Shown piece by piece: positions 35,101 through 49,171 of a stretch of DNA of 64,000 nucleotides. The DNA is taken from contig NW_026515482.1 in NCBI RefSeq assembly GCF_014898815.1, positions 3,348,001 through 3,412,000 of the forward strand, in the 5' to 3' direction. The notes beneath the pieces were generated by a model. It saw nothing but the letters and a program-made list of their open reading frames with translations. It did no database searches and was not told the DNA's origin. The number at the start of each line of letters is the position of its first letter. Position 1 is the first letter of the stretch. This DNA comes from Panonychus citri. Taxonomy: Eukaryota > Arthropoda > Arachnida > Trombidiformes > Tetranychidae. Both the position numbers and the translations under genes were made by a program.

Positions 35101-36135
35101 CAGCAATTAATAAATTGTCGCAATGAAAAAGTAATTTTTACCACAATTAGTTTTAATTATCAACTACTGATCAACTTACACCAATTGAAATGTGAATGAA
35201 AGTTAATCATTTGTTTCTGGTTATTAAAATTACTTGATTGTTACTTTTAATCAGAACTGGTTTAACTTTGATTATCAGCACGTTGACTGATTAAAAAAAT
35301 GTTTCATTTAATTGTATGTTAATATTAGTTGATTGTTGGGGAAATGATAATTTTTTTTTTGGTTACCAAAAAGTTTATTCAACTTAACCAATTAAAATGA
35401 TTCACAATCAATATCAACAATTATGATTTGAAGGAGGAAGACAAAAATGATTAAGATGATTAAGATGAAGATGAAGATGATGATGAATACCCTTCAGGGG
35501 GTATGATGAAAAGTAAGAGAAGACAAATCAACTGAAGCAAAATGTCATCATCCTTAATCATTGAACAACTTTTTCCTTTCATCATATCAACCAACTTAAC
35601 AATTAACTGATTGTCTTGTTTTTTTTTCATCTCATGTTGATTGTTTATCTTACTATTTTTTTGTATCTAGATTATTATTACTATTATCATGATTAATTCA
35701 TCATTTACTTGAACATTAAGATTTACCGTTATATTAATTGTTTGGAATGTGTTGATTTTCAATTAAGTTTGAAATGTTTTTTTATCGGTTAAGCGTATCA
35801 ACAATTAACTATTCAAAGTATTGTTGATTTAGCTTGATGATGATTATTTAACGTGCGTTTGTTATTAGGTAAACTTGAAATTAATTGTCCCATCGAAAGG
35901 TAAATTGTTTTAGTGAGAAGCAAGAAAAAAAAAACAACTCACCAATTAGTTAATTGTTTCAACAATTGTTTATCTAAATTTATTTCTCAATTTCTATTCA
36001 TTGATTGTTAAGATTGTAAATAAGACAATTAGTCTTTGTTTTCTGTACAGATTTCATATAATATACAAAAAAAATATACACACATACAAATTGTTAACAA
36101 TGTTTGATTAAACAATTAATTCATTTGTATGGAAA
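29111..36135. other. Long AT-rich spacer, no recognised gene
   Basis: This holds AT-rich unique DNA dense in AACAATTAA-like words, plus short GA, CT, GTT and GATGAA repeats. A possible first exon (MEICLYCICMEKSGP) lies at 32952-32998 after a GA-rich leader and before a GTAATA donor. A frame at 31714-31839 (MDKEPKSINGKQEDQIGK...) is unsupported. Confidence 0.45.
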
Positions 36136-36957
36136 TTAAATTAATTGATCAATTTCATTTTCTGCTGGATCAATATCTTTATAATTGTTGATGATTGTTG
36201 TTGTCGGTGGTGATGATGATGTTGATGGTTTTATATTAATAGTTGATTCAGTCGAGTTGATTAGTTGATTTTGGTTAATTGTTTCACTCGTTTTATTAGA
36301 AGTTAATTTACTTGTTATTCTAATATCAGCACAAGCTCTGAATGTTTCATTTTCCATGTCGGTAGTTCCCTGATTACCACAGGTATAATCCCACTGGAGG
36401 ACACATCGAGAACAGGTAAGGTTGACCGGAAGTACGAGGGTCAAATTATAAAGATTAGGACCTTGATTACCAAGATGATATTTGTACCGTTTTTCCAATG
36501 TTGATGAGTTAATTATAATTTCTAATGGATGTTGATTTAAACACTCTTGGGTTACCTCAATTTCATCTGATTGACTTGGACACAATCGGAATACAAAGTA
36601 ACCCTTATGGGCAGCGGTCAAGTTAACTGTTACATTTATCCAATCACCTTGACCATAATCTCCGGTCAAGGTGGGAGGTTTGGTTACCCATTTACCTGAT
36701 GGCACTTCACTGGTACGTGTACCATTATATGGATCACCACAAACCCCACACCTCCCGTTGTTAGCGCGTTTAACTGTCAACCCTCCGCACCACATTTCCA
36801 TGTCATTGTAGTTAATTGGTGTCTTATAGCCGACCCGCCAAGCTGATGGTCTACCCGCCGGGCTGATTAGATATCCATGAGTGGAAACATAATGATCACT
36901 AATTAGACAGGAAGAGACAATGATCACAATTATTGTTAACAATTTAAACATTTCCAT
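36136..36957 (-). CDS. AA15-family lytic polysaccharide monooxygenase
   Basis: A secreted copper enzyme that oxidatively cleaves chitin or cellulose. The ATG at 36957 gives 273 residues; a second in-frame ATG follows two codons later. The signal peptide MEMFKLLTIIVIIVSSCLIS ends before His27, which becomes the N-terminal copper ligand of the mature protein (HGYLISPAGRPSAWRVGY). The second histidine of the brace is His117 in VNLTAAHKGYF, position 91 of the mature chain. Family motifs present are NYNDMEMWCGG, GRCGVCGDPYNG, RLCPSQ, CSRCVLQWDYTCGN and TFRACADIRI, with the conserved cysteines. A short Ser/Thr tail follows the domain. It is one exon. AA15 enzymes in arthropods serve in diet digestion or in cuticle chitin turnover, and the sequence does not tell which. 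Confidence 0.93.
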   Translation of the reverse strand: MEMFKLLTIIVIIVSSCLISDHYVSTHGYLISPAGRPSAWRVGYKTPINYNDMEMWCGGLTVKRANNGRCGVCGDPYNGTRTSEVPSGKWVTKPPTLTGDYGQGDWINVTVNLTAAHKGYFVFRLCPSQSDEIEVTQECLNQHPLEIIINSSTLEKRYKYHLGNQGPNLYNLTLVLPVNLTCSRCVLQWDYTCGNQGTTDMENETFRACADIRITSKLTSNKTSETINQNQLINSTESTINIKPSTSSSPPTTTIINNYKDIDPAENEIDQLI

Positions 36958-39055
36958 AACTTTTTTTTTCTTCCTCTTGTTGATTAACAAACAAACTAAT
37001 CACTTTACCAAATTTACTTATTTAATAACAAAGTTAAATTACTGTTTAATTGCTTCAAAGTTAATTTGCTTTTCTATCTAACCATTGGGTTTACTTGTTA
37101 ACAATTAAATCAATTTCCATTTTTCTTCATCATTTTCTTCATCAATTATTTACTATCATTAATCAATAACCTTATGTGAAAACATGATCATTGATTTAAT
37201 ACAATTAATATTAAGGCCTAACAATCAACAAAATTGAATTTACGTTGAGATGAACTTGCAATTATTTAAATTGTTGTTGTTGATTGTTGATCAGCTATTA
37301 TTAGTTTTGTTGGTTGTTTATTTGTTTACAATTAACTTGGGATTTGATTGATTAATCAATATCTTAACCTTGATTGGTTAATCAAAATTGGTGGACTTTT
37401 TTTTTAATTGTTTTGGTAATATCTTTAATTGTCTATTGACTAATTAATATATACAATTCGTTGATTCATTGGTTAGCAAACTAAATTAATCAAAAAGTTA
37501 ATCAAAAGTCACATGTTTTCATTATAAACTTGTAACGAGATAATTATTAATATTCATTGACGTAAATTTAATTGTAGTTATTTACCTTATCTTATAACAA
37601 TTAATAACAATTACAATGTTCAATTATCATGTAATTATCCGACTCTTGAGGATAAATTTAATTTCTTAATTGACTAAGTGCAAGATAATCAAATTAAATA
37701 AAACTAATACTTGATTAACTTTTTGACATTTTCATTTTAATCAGTTAATATGAAAATCCGATTACTTAATTGTTACAATTATTTAGACCAATCTATCTGA
37801 AAACTTTTGACCTTTTTATTGTGTGTATTTAAACAACAATTAAGACAATTGTATGTCAATATATTTACTCATTTAAACTAATCAATAGGGAACAATTTAA
37901 ATCAATCAAATTAAATCAAATTAAATCCAAATCCAATTTGTAAACATAATAAACATTAAAAATAAAATTCAAGGTTAATTAATCTTACACTTTATATTTA
38001 AATTGTTACATCAATTATTTAACTTAACGTAATAATTAAACAATTGCTAAAGATAATTGTTAATTTTTTCGTTCCATTCGCATTTAAAGTTAATCATAAT
38101 TAAGAGATTAATTGTTAATTTGAAATTGGCGCTTTTCTAATTAATGGAATCATTTTATTCCGGTTTCGTCTTGTCCAAGGTTCTTTATGTTAATTGTTGC
38201 TTTTTAATTGCTCTTTTTAATTGATATTTTAATTTTTCTCTTTCTTATCTCTAATTTACAATTTAGTTGTAACAATTATTCTGTTGATTTAATTTGTTTA
38301 GATTAATGTGACTGATAAATTGTAAACAATTAGAAAGTAAAATCATCAACAACCTTAAGTTAACCTTTTGAATGTGTTTACCTCACGTCAAGGTTTCGCT
38401 TTTTTTTCAATACATTGTCACTTTGATTTCTTTTTGACAATTGATCGATTATCATTTTTTTTTATTCATTTTATTTAATTGCAATTAGACTGTTTGTTGT
38501 TTGTCTTTCTCTTTGTCTGTCTCACTCTCGTTGTCTCTGTTTTGATCTTTTCTATGTTCTCTTCCATTATCTGAGTAAGTAGTTAACTGTATCTTACTCA
38601 CTAATTTGTTGTTTCTCTTTTTTTTTCCTAATCATGTTTCGCAAATGATCATATATGAAGGTTACTCAACGGTATCATGTTTGAACCAATTGGAAACCTT
38701 GGATTGGAGATGAAGGAAGGAAGACGAAAAGGAAGAGAGTGAGTGGAGTGAGAGAAATGAAGGTAACTCACAACGTAAACGAACAGGAGAAGGAAGAAGG
38801 AAGAAAATGAAAAGACGAATAAGATGAGATGGAAAAAACAACGATATCAACACAATGGCGATCGTGAAGATAAAGTGAAAATTGGAAAACGTAGTATTTA
38901 CAAAGAGATGTCTGAGGTTCCACTCATGTTCTGTCAAGTCATGTAATAATATTCACTCAGTAGAATCATTTGGGATCAATGGTATCATCATCTTCACATA
39001 TGCAAGATGAATTTTATGCATATATTGCAATCATGTTAAGAAGAGAAGTGAGATC

Positions 39056-39092
<37 letters not shown>

Positions 39093-39481
39093 AAAAACAT
39101 CAAAAAGGTAAGAAAAGAAAGTGAATAAAGAAGCCAGATAAAAGAGAGGATCTGGCAAATCTCCATGTTACTCTATCAACTATCATGATCATTGAATTGA
39201 CAAACGTTTTAACCACTGTGAGTGTCTCTCTATCTCTCTCTAAGTGAGTGAGTGTTTTACCCCTACGGTTTTAAGATTAAGTTAATTGCCTACATTTCAT
39301 GGTGATGCTTCATCTGTTACCATGTTCTCTCTTTGGTCTTTTTCTTTTCATCTTTTCTCTTCTTTTTTTTCTCAAAACCCAAATATCGAGTTGATACTTT
39401 TTGCTTCTCTCTTACATGTACATTCACTTTGCAAGGTTGGTGCCTTGTAAGAGAGTAACAGAATAGTGAGATAGATACATG

Positions 39482-39538
<57 letters not shown>

Positions 39539-42500
39539 TTGATCAGATTGCCAATTTTTGTTTCTCTCTCTCTCTCTAATCTCATTTCTCTTGTTTCCTT
39601 ATCCTGGGTTCAGTTGAGTTTTCCCTTTGCATTGAACTGAACGATACCCTTGTCTTGATGAAGGACTATCGGGATATTTTATCCTGAATTTGTATCAATC
39701 ATGTTTTTTTTCTATTCTCTTGATTTTTAAACTTTTTTTTATCTCTTTTTCTCAACAGTCCAAGGGAAATGGCCATTGAAATGATGATTATTGAAAAACG
39801 TTCACAAAAAATCTCAACCGAAGGACTTGCAAAGTAAAACAACAAAACAGTTACTTAATCAATTGATGATGAAGTTCAATGATAATGGTTAATTAAACAA
39901 AAAAGCATTCGCATCGATAATCGACCTCCAAACTTGTCCACTTGACCTTTCACCATTTTCGCCTTGAGGTAAATTGATGGCAAATGATACAAGGATAACC
40001 AGTAGAACTAATGAAAGAAACTAGAGGCTATTCCAAAATAATCTTCTTATTGAAATTGGTCATTTTTCTTTTCAGTAATTATCATTATTTCTTATACTCG
40101 ATGATTATTATTATGATTACTATTGAACTTAATTTCTCTCTTTCTGTTTATAACTACTTTAAAGGTATCTATTTAGCATCTATCATCCACGCCCTGGAAA
40201 TGTATGTTCCCTATTCCTGAAATTTTCTGTCAAAAGGTGGATCCACTTCGTAGGAAAAAAAAAAGAAATGATGTTAATTTCAAGTAGAGAACCAGAAGAA
40301 AGAAGATGAAGAAAGAGAAAGAGAATCAATCTGATGAAATTTATTCCTGATAATTGTGGAAATGCAAAACGAGTGAATATAAGATAATATATGAAAGACA
40401 GGTCCTCATCTTCATCCTCATCTTCATCAAATTCCCTCAACCAAAGTGTAAAATTAAATGAAGAAAAAAACCTGATTTGATTTATCTAGAGATTCTGTTC
40501 AAGTTCATTCAGGTGAACTTCATGAAAACAAGATATTTATTCATCATCTGAAAGAAGCAGAATGAAGTTACACATTAATAATGTCCACTGGCCTCTTCTC
40601 TTTATGCAATTCATTTTCTTCATCTTCTTATTCATCCACAAAGCCGTAATCTCACCAGTAACAATATTTTATCTCTTTCTTCATCACCAGGTAAATATAA
40701 TTTTCATGTGACAAGTCACGTGATTTGAAACTACCTTGAGATTACAAGTTTTTCTGTTATTATTATGTGAGAGATTTAAATGGGGGAGTAAACAAAAAGG
40801 AAAGATAATTGAGAGCGAGAAGAACGAGATGATGATAAACAAAGATGGAAAAAGAGAGAGAGAGAGAGAGAGGAAAATTCTGGTATTAGGAAATATCGTT
40901 CACAAAAACAAGAATAGTGGCAATGTGATCGGTATAAGAGCAGAAAGTTTATTAAATTGTGATACTTTTACAGAGGAGGATGAGAAGAGAAATGTTGATG
41001 AGTGTGATGAGATAAAATCTGAGAGGATAACATGATGAGGGATAGAAAAGTTTGACAGTTTTGTTTTCTCGTGTTCACTTGAATCAGCATGTTTACTGTT
41101 TTTGTTCTTGGTGTTTGTCAGAATTTTACTGTTGCCAGTTTCATGAAATTGAAGCCAAACATGAAGACTTTTCTCTCTTCCTCTTCTCTTTATCATCAAA
41201 GATTCAGAGACAGAGGGATAGCGAGAGAGAGAGAGGAAAAAGTTCAACGAAAATCAGTTCGATGTTTTTTTTTTCATCTAAATTAACTGATGTAAATCAA
41301 CAGACTTTTAGATCCTTAAATAGGTTAGACAATTAGTTTCGCAGATATTTCACTTTCCATGATATATAAATGCTCTGAAAATCACCCAACCACCCACACT
41401 TTTTACTACTTTTCTCTATCAACAATTGACATTTTAAGGAAATCAACAAATCACAATGAATCAGCTCGTTGGTCTAATCATGATCAATAATAACCCAATT
41501 ACCATCACCGATCCGAAATGTTTCCAAAGTGTCCTGTTGCTCTGATTGAATTTCTTACTCTCACCATAACTGGTTGGAATCGCGAACTACACTTAATTAT
41601 TATAATCAATCAATCAGAGTAATTATTATCATGATCACAAGCACCAAGTGAATAGAGAGTGAGAGAGGAAAAAAAGTAATTGATAAAAGGTTACTAAGTA
41701 ACTGAGATGGAAAAATATTTAATCGAATGTAAAATTAATGAGAAAACATTGACAAACATCATCTTGTGATCCTCAAGGATTTATCATTACAATATATTGA
41801 TTGTTGAAAATTGTAAACAATCAACAAATTATTATCATCAACTGTTGATGTTTATTAGTCTTTCTGTTTACTTATTATCGTTATTGTTATTAACATGAAA
41901 CCGTTTCCATCCATGGTGTTGATTCAATTTGTTTCCCCTGTTATCGGTGTAAAAAAAAAGGTTGTTTCCCATTTCTGTTTAATTTATCTGGTTTATTAGC
42001 ATTTAACTATTATTATGATTAGTAAATTGTTTCAGTTTTATCTACTGATTGTCAGGTAAATAAAGGTAAAAGTAATCAGAAAGAGTTGCTACAAATCACA
42101 TGAATCATGTTGATCTCTGGTGTTTATTGAAAGTCAATTCCAAGGTTTTCTCAGGCCTTTGAACTTGAAATTAAATCATGATCATGTTTATCATGTAATA
42201 GATTTTTCTTTATTTTTATTCTTATGATTAATTTAGATTTATTTTCTTCTTCTTTTAAATGTTCACTGATTTACTTGAATGATAATATTATATTATTTTC
42301 CATCAACAATCAAATAATATAATCAATTCTCTGTCTCTCTATGAGTTTATTGAAAGTTCATTGGTATTTAAACTTGAATCCAATAAACTTGAATAACTTT
42401 TGATTGTTGAAAACAATTGAAAATGTAATTAGTTGATTGTGTCTTGGTTTTTGTCTCTATTTTTTTTTATAAATATTATTTGAATCTCTTGATGTTGATA

Positions 42501-45339
42501 ATATTGATTGTTGATTAACTTGATTGTCTTATTGTGTCTCACTTGTTTGTTTGTTTTTTTTTTGATTAACTTTTCAGTGTTTTAATTATTAATGATAATT
42601 ACAACTTGATTACCTGATTAAACTTATAACTGTCAATTGTTTGCTGGCTGTTTGATCATTATTAATCAAGTTAATTGCTTCTTTAACACTAACACATTAC
42701 CAAACCTTTTATTATTAATCTAATTACATTTATCTAAAACGATTGACAGTTTTACTGTTATCAAGAAAAATGATTAATTATCCATCGTCCAATTATACAA
42801 TTTTCATATTCAATTCCAATGTGAATATGTAACAATTAAATCACATTGATTTTAATTTGATTTGGTTTTTAAATGGAGACAAATCAATTTTAACCAAATC
42901 AACGTGATTATTGAATATTGTATTGGATGAGAATCAATATATTGATTATCACCCTTAACAATGTGATAATTACCTTTAATTGTTAATAATAACAACAATG
43001 ATGCCGATCATTTTGATGATAGTGATTAAAAATGAAGGTGAACAATTTAAATTGTTCAAGCAATTATCAAGTTTCAAATGACTTTGAGATTCTAGTTTTT
43101 TTTGATAACAACTTTTACTTTTTTGGGTTTAAGCTTAATTGGGTTTGGATTGTGATGAAGAGCCTTGATTGTGTTCACTACAATTAACATCAGCACACTA
43201 ATCATAATAACACATTCTGAGCAATCAAATTAAATGAAAAAAAAAGCTACCTGGTAAACAAGGTTGTACAATTTAAATGATCTAATAGATTTCAATCAAG
43301 TACAACACAATTAATTTACCTTTTCGTATCTATTGTTAAATCTGATTAGCAATTAGATTTCTAATTTTCCCTTTCGATGACCTGATATTTACTTAATCAG
43401 TGACCATCATCAGTCAATAATTAAGAATCGCCGTTAACTCAGTTTATTCAATTTTCCGTTTTACAACTTCTATTATTATAGTAATCAGTAAATTAATCAG
43501 CCAATCCTCTCAAATAATTAGCTAATCAGTTAATTATCACTGCACACACACACACATATTATAATATAATCAACTTTGATTACAATCTAATTCAATTGAA
43601 GTGAAATAATTAGTAAACAAGATAATTGATTATTTATATTGATTATCAAAGGGGTTTGGTTGGATTTAAATCATCATCTGATCACGAGAATTAACAACAA
43701 AAAAATCACAATTAAAGAGCAATGATTTACTATTAAAGCTTAATTATCAGTTAATCATTTGATTTGATTTCGATTGGAAAATAAAATCCAATGACAATTG
43801 AAATGGTGAATTAATCAGATGATTATTTGGTTTTAAATAATGATTCACCTTGATTTTGTTTCGTAATTTGTTAATTGTTACCATCAGATAATTTAACCAA
43901 ATTAAAAGTGACACTTTGTTTCAATGTTAAACAATTAGCCCGCAACAATAATATAATCATAAATTGAGTTTATCCGGTTTTAATCATTTGGGTTGATTGT
44001 TTTAAACTTTCAAGTTAAAGAGAAATGATTAACTAATTGTAAATAAATATCAATTTAATTTGATTCGTTTAAATTGTTTGTAGGGCAATTGAATCCGGAC
44101 CTGGAAAACAAAATACTAAATGATAGTCAAAATTAAGCATAATTGATGATTAATGTTCAGTTAATTAACTACAATTAAACTTTGTTGTTTTCTAAAAGTT
44201 TTTTTCAAGAATTGAAAGTTTTCTCAATTTCAGTTTTCGACAATTTTTTCATCTTCTTCCTCTTTCTTTTTCTCTTTCTTTCTGGTTAATCTGAATTATT
44301 ATCATCTTGAAACGATGGTTGATTATCTCTCTCTCTCTCTCTTGATTGCTGTTTATTATGATTATCATTTCGTTGTTGATTGTTGCTGTTTGTTAACTTG
44401 TTTACTGTTGATTCTGTTGATCCGTCATATTAACCGGTTTTCACCAAGGCTTCAGCTATTTTCATGAAACGATGAAACAATATTATTCAACCTTCGAAGT
44501 GGAAATAAAAACGATAATCAAAAAGTCACTTTAACATTATTATATTGGGAAGAAACCAGAATTAACCTTGATAGTTTTCACTTGAAACTATATTTTGACA
44601 TTAACTTGATTGTTACAGCTTCATTTGACTCGATAATCAAATTTAATTGATTATTAATTGTCTCTCTTTCGTTATTGGTTTCCTTTTAAACTTTTTAATT
44701 CGATAACAAAAAAGTTTTTTTCTTTCGATTTTGATAATTACGAAGATTGTAATTTTCTGGATCAATTTTCATCATCGTATCATTTGATTAACTATTAGCT
44801 TTGTTAAATTAATTGTTCTCTTTCTTAATTATTAATCAAATCTGAAGGTTAATTTGTTGTTGTTTTCATTAGAATTGTTTGTTTACTATTCATTTCGCTT
44901 TCCCATTTGATCGTAATAATTTCATTTGAGAAAAAACTTCCGTTAAGATTAAATTAGAATTATATTGAATATAATCGAATTGTTTTTCTTTTTTAATCAA
45001 TTCATTTAGTTGAAATGAAACTTTTTCTCATGACTAATAATTGTGACTGTTGATGATTAAAACAATTGATTTGTTGGCTTGTCTCTTGTTTGTCAAAAAG
45101 ATATCACAAGTTTCATGTTGCTCAATACAGAGGTGGTTAATTATTGTTATCATTTATGGGAGACAATTTTAATGTGTTCAATTTAAACTGTCAAAATAAA
45201 ACATAATTAGTAAGCATATTATACTTGCTAACTAAATATACGAATCATAATCAAGTAAATATATTAAACAAAGGCCAATTAAACAGACACAAATACACAT
45301 GTACATGTACTAATGGTATTTGGTTAACAATGTTTACAA
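36958..45339. other. Long AT-rich spacer, no recognised gene
   Basis: The right flank of the LPMO gene must contain its promoter, but no clear TATA box is singled out. The rest is AT-rich unique sequence with CT and GA runs, notably 39484-39532. A 99-codon frame at 40736-41035 has no early ATG and a GA-repeat core, and no family is recognised. Nothing else protein-like is seen. Confidence 0.45.
39484..39532. repeat. (CT)n microsatellite
   Basis: About 49 bases of CT repeat in noncoding DNA. Confidence 0.9.
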
Positions 45340-45492
45340 TTATAAACAATTAAGATCCAATTTAATGATGAAAGGTTTCTCCATGAATTTGGGTACGTCC
45401 ATTTCTGGTTCAAATTTTACATCATCAGTAGAACCAAATTGGTCAATGGGTGAACAGTAAGGGTCACCTTGATAATCATCAGGGTCTGACAT
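45340..45492 (-). CDS. Candidate small acidic ORF or terminal exon, 50 codons
   Basis: A minus-strand frame from ATG 45492 to TAA 45340 reads MSDPDDYQGDPYCSPIDQFG, then ...VKFEPEMDVPKFMEKPFIIKL. Its composition is balanced and unlike the repeats around it. TCAG directly after the second codon could be an acceptor, making this a terminal exon beginning at DPDD. Just upstream on the same strand (45554-45612), another protein-like stretch ends in LEFNGLEDLTFDENW and a stop. It resembles the acidic C-terminus of a transcription factor, but splicing it to this frame gives a stop. No family is recognised. Confidence 0.3.
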   Translation of the reverse strand: MSDPDDYQGDPYCSPIDQFGSTDDVKFEPEMDVPKFMEKPFIIKLDLNCL

Positions 45493-46286
45493 TAGATTAA
45501 TTGATTTGATGTTTAGGGTTTTTCCAAATCAAAACAAACCAGAAATGTTAATGTTACCAATTTTCATCGAACGTCAAATCCTCAAGACCATTGAATTCGA
45601 GTAAATTTACCTCATGGTAGAAAGGTAAAAACACAACCTAAACAAGAGAAGGTAAATCGAAATAATTTAAATTGAAAGATGGAAAGGAATCACAATTAAA
45701 CCCACAATTTAATCAGAAAAACAAATTAACAAAGAAAAAAAAAACGAAAAGAAAATCATATGTTATGGAACAATAGAGACACCTAGTAGCTAATTCCAAG
45801 ACTTTTCTTATTCTTTTTTTTCAAAAATCTTTAATTACCTTAGTTTGGAAAAGATTTTAATTGTTTCATTTTTCTTCCTTTTTTGGTTATAATCAACTTG
45901 TAATCATATTATAAAGTAATAACTTAATCACGTTTCACAATTGTTGATCCAATTAATAGACGTGAACTTAATATATTTAAGAATCAAGTGAATCACTTTT
46001 GTTTTACTTCAAACATATGACAAGTTAACTTGATCATAATTGTTATTTTCATCATAAAGTAAGTAATTGTTTACCTTTTAATTACCTTTTTTTGTCTATA
46101 AAGTAAATTGGACAATTACAGTAACAATATTTCATTTCTTTAATCTGGTCTCTCTCTCTCTCTCTCTTCTCTTTCAGGATTAACCTTTAAATCAACAGTC
46201 AATATCTTACCATTAGATGTATAGTAAATTCAAGAAGCTTTTTCTTGTTTCCATTTACCTGATATCAGATTTGTAACGTGATTTTA

Positions 46287-46331
<45 letters not shown>

Positions 46332-47716
46332 TCTTTTATAGCTTTATATCAACACCTATCATATTAACCCAATGAATGGAATATAATGTGATCATAATCA
46401 TCATTTAGAAAGTAAATCACATTTCAAGTTATATCAGTTAACGTTGAAATTTTGACAAGTTCAACTATCATGATGATCGTCGTGAAGAAGGGCATTCATG
46501 TAACAGCATCAAATTGTGATGGTTATGATTATATTAATTGTAATACTTTCACATGTTGATGATGGAAAGACACACAAAATGGTGATATTGATGAAAAGGA
46601 ACCAATAATGGAGAAAAAGTAAAAGCAAATTAAGCAACAAGGGAAAAGACAATCAACATATGATGATGATGAAAAAAAAGGAAGATGACAAGATTATCAT
46701 TTGTATGTTAACTCAACCAGATTTTACCAGAATTAAGATGAGAATTATTATTATCAACACTTAATTCGTTTACAATTAGGAGTGTGTACTTTTTTTTCTC
46801 TATCCCAAGAGATCGTTCGACGACAATTATGGCCCTTGAAAGTTCATTTCATGGAATCTGAAAGGTAAAAATTGTTACTCTTTTTTTCTTGTCTTGTTTT
46901 TCATTTCGTTGACTGTGTGTTGGTGTCAATGAGAAAATGGAAAGTGAATGTCAATGATCCATAGACTGAGAGATGAACAGGGTAAGGAACGGACAAGGAC
47001 ACATATTAATATGTTATTATCTGAACAAATCTGAGAGAAAGAAAAAGCTAACATGATATCGAGATAAATGAACTGAAGCTGAACCAACTCAGTAACAGTT
47101 ATATTTGTATTCTTATGATTTTTTTTTGTTTTCTTCTTATTCTTCACTCTTTCTCTCTTTTCTGAAGGAATTGACCTTTGTCCATTTCATGGTTATTCAT
47201 TGGTTAATCGTCTGGTGGAACTGATGAAAGATTCCATTGATTATGTATCATGATTATCGCCATTGTTGACTGAATAACAATGGAATTGATTGTATCCCTT
47301 GTAATTGTAATAATTATTACGTCTTCTAGTGGCTCCATTTAATAACATTATCTGTATTTTCTCATTATTATTATCTCATTACTATCATGATGATTAGTTG
47401 ATTATCTTTATTACTATTATTCATTAATACAGTTAATCTGTTTTTTCCCAGTCTCTCAAACTTCAATCCTGTGATTCTCAAGGTTTAATTGTTGCTGATT
47501 GAAAAAAAAAATTGTGTCTCAATTGTGTCAAAATCTGACTGTCAATGGCTGATTTACATTGGAAAATCAACTATACCAATTAATTAAATTGTTACTAAGA
47601 TAAATTTTAATAACTCACCAGTCATTTGATTGTATTCTTACTAATTTAATCTATTTCTATGATTTATTAATTCTTGTTTCAAGTTCATCGTTCTGTATAC
47701 GTTAATTGTTGATTTA

Positions 47717-47752
<36 letters not shown>

Positions 47753-49143
47753 TTTAATCAATGATTAATGATTAATTACGATGACGAAATTGATGACGAC
47801 AGTAAATTTTATAATCGTAATATTTGTAAATAGCCAACAATTGAGTTAATTGCAGTGGGAAAGACAATGATATGTATTGGAAAATTACATTTACTTATAA
47901 TCAACTGATATAAACATTGGACACGCACACACATTCACTAATTAACTTAATCTAATCAACGTGAAAACAACTAAACAATATCCAAATAATAGACAGTGAA
48001 ACAATCATCTTAATCACATTTTAACAATACGATCTGATTGATATTAAAGTTAATCAGAACAACAATCAGATGAACATTTAATAATAATAATGACACCTTT
48101 TCTTCAATCCGTCTCATAATAACAATCAATTGATTGTTTTTAGCCCCAAAAACTGGTGTGTTAATTAATCATTGATAAATAACGGAGTGCAATTAATTGA
48201 TTAGAAAATCATTTAATCACCAAGAGAATCAGTGAGAGGAAATTAACTGAAAAAATTAACCAGAAAAAAAAAACAAAAGGAAAAACTTTTATTTATGTCA
48301 ACCAAGAAACTCACAACTCAAGTTGATTAGAAAGGGATCAAGTTAATTGATGATTAGATAATTATGTGAATACAAATGAAGAAGTTACCAGATTCTTAAC
48401 AATTAACAATTAACATAACAATTACTAAATTGTTATCTTAAAGTTGATACAACTTTAAATTGCAACATGAACCCAACACGTTCACAATCGTGATATAATA
48501 TCAACTATTAATACGTGATATTTTTATTTAATATAATAATTCAGTCAACAGTTTCACCTCATTATTATCACAACAATTAATATTTTTTACTTGATTGTTG
48601 GTTAACTGATTAAATATAAATAATCAAAAAGGAACCAAAAAAAAACCGGAATAAATTGTGAATTAGAAGGAAAAATTTAAAGTTTTTCTTCATGTTCAGT
48701 TTAAATTGTTTAAGTTTTTGATCAATTTTCTGGTTGATTAACTAAATACAAACTCTTATTTGATTGCTGACAGTCAATTGTAATATAACGGTTATCATTT
48801 ATCTCATTAATGATTAGCTAATTGTAATTGTAATAATAACATGTTGACTTTAATCAAATTTTTTCTCATTGTTTTCGGCTAATTGTTTGTTTAATTTAAT
48901 TTTTTCCTCAAGGTTTTCAGGCAAATTACAATTAAATGTTTGATTGTTCAATGTTAACCAATAGTTAGCCAAACTCTATGAAATTAACTATACAAATTAA
49001 CTTTAAGTTTAAATAATCTCAATCAATTGGCCATAGGTTATTGAATTCGGTACAAATAGCGATTAAAGTTTTTACCTGATTATGTTTAATTGTTTGCTAG
49101 TAACAGATAATTGATTATGTTAATTATTTACTCTACAAATCAC
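45493..49143. other. AT-rich spacer, no recognised gene
   Basis: Noncoding DNA with CT tracts (46150-46168, 46291-46326, 47719-47750). A possible internal exon near 46809-46864 (VRRQLWPLKVHFMESE, or DRSTTIMALESSFHGI in another frame) lies between an acceptor-like AAG and a GTAAAA donor. It is not supported further. Confidence 0.4.
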
Positions 49144-49171
49144 CTAATAGTCCCGTATTGTGGATATTTTC

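Larger units (their letters stand above)
32952..39837 (+). other. Speculative two-exon small gene (32952-32998 and 39759-39837)
   Basis: The first piece is ATG to a GTAATA donor, 47 bases. The second begins after the strong acceptor TCTTTTTCTCAACAG and reads PREMAIEMMIIEKRSQKI...GLAK to TAA at 39835. Phases match: two leftover bases plus one give Ser, for a 41-residue product. A GTAAAA donor just before the stop would allow further exons, for example near 46809. The implied intron is 6.8 kb and would contain the opposite-strand LPMO gene. Phase agreement has a one in three chance, so confidence is low. Confidence 0.12.

Noticed and set aside
40736..41035. 99-codon plus-strand frame
   Set aside because: It has no ATG near its start, a GA-repeat core encoding Arg/Glu runs, and no recognised family. 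The second half looks more natural but is unsupported.
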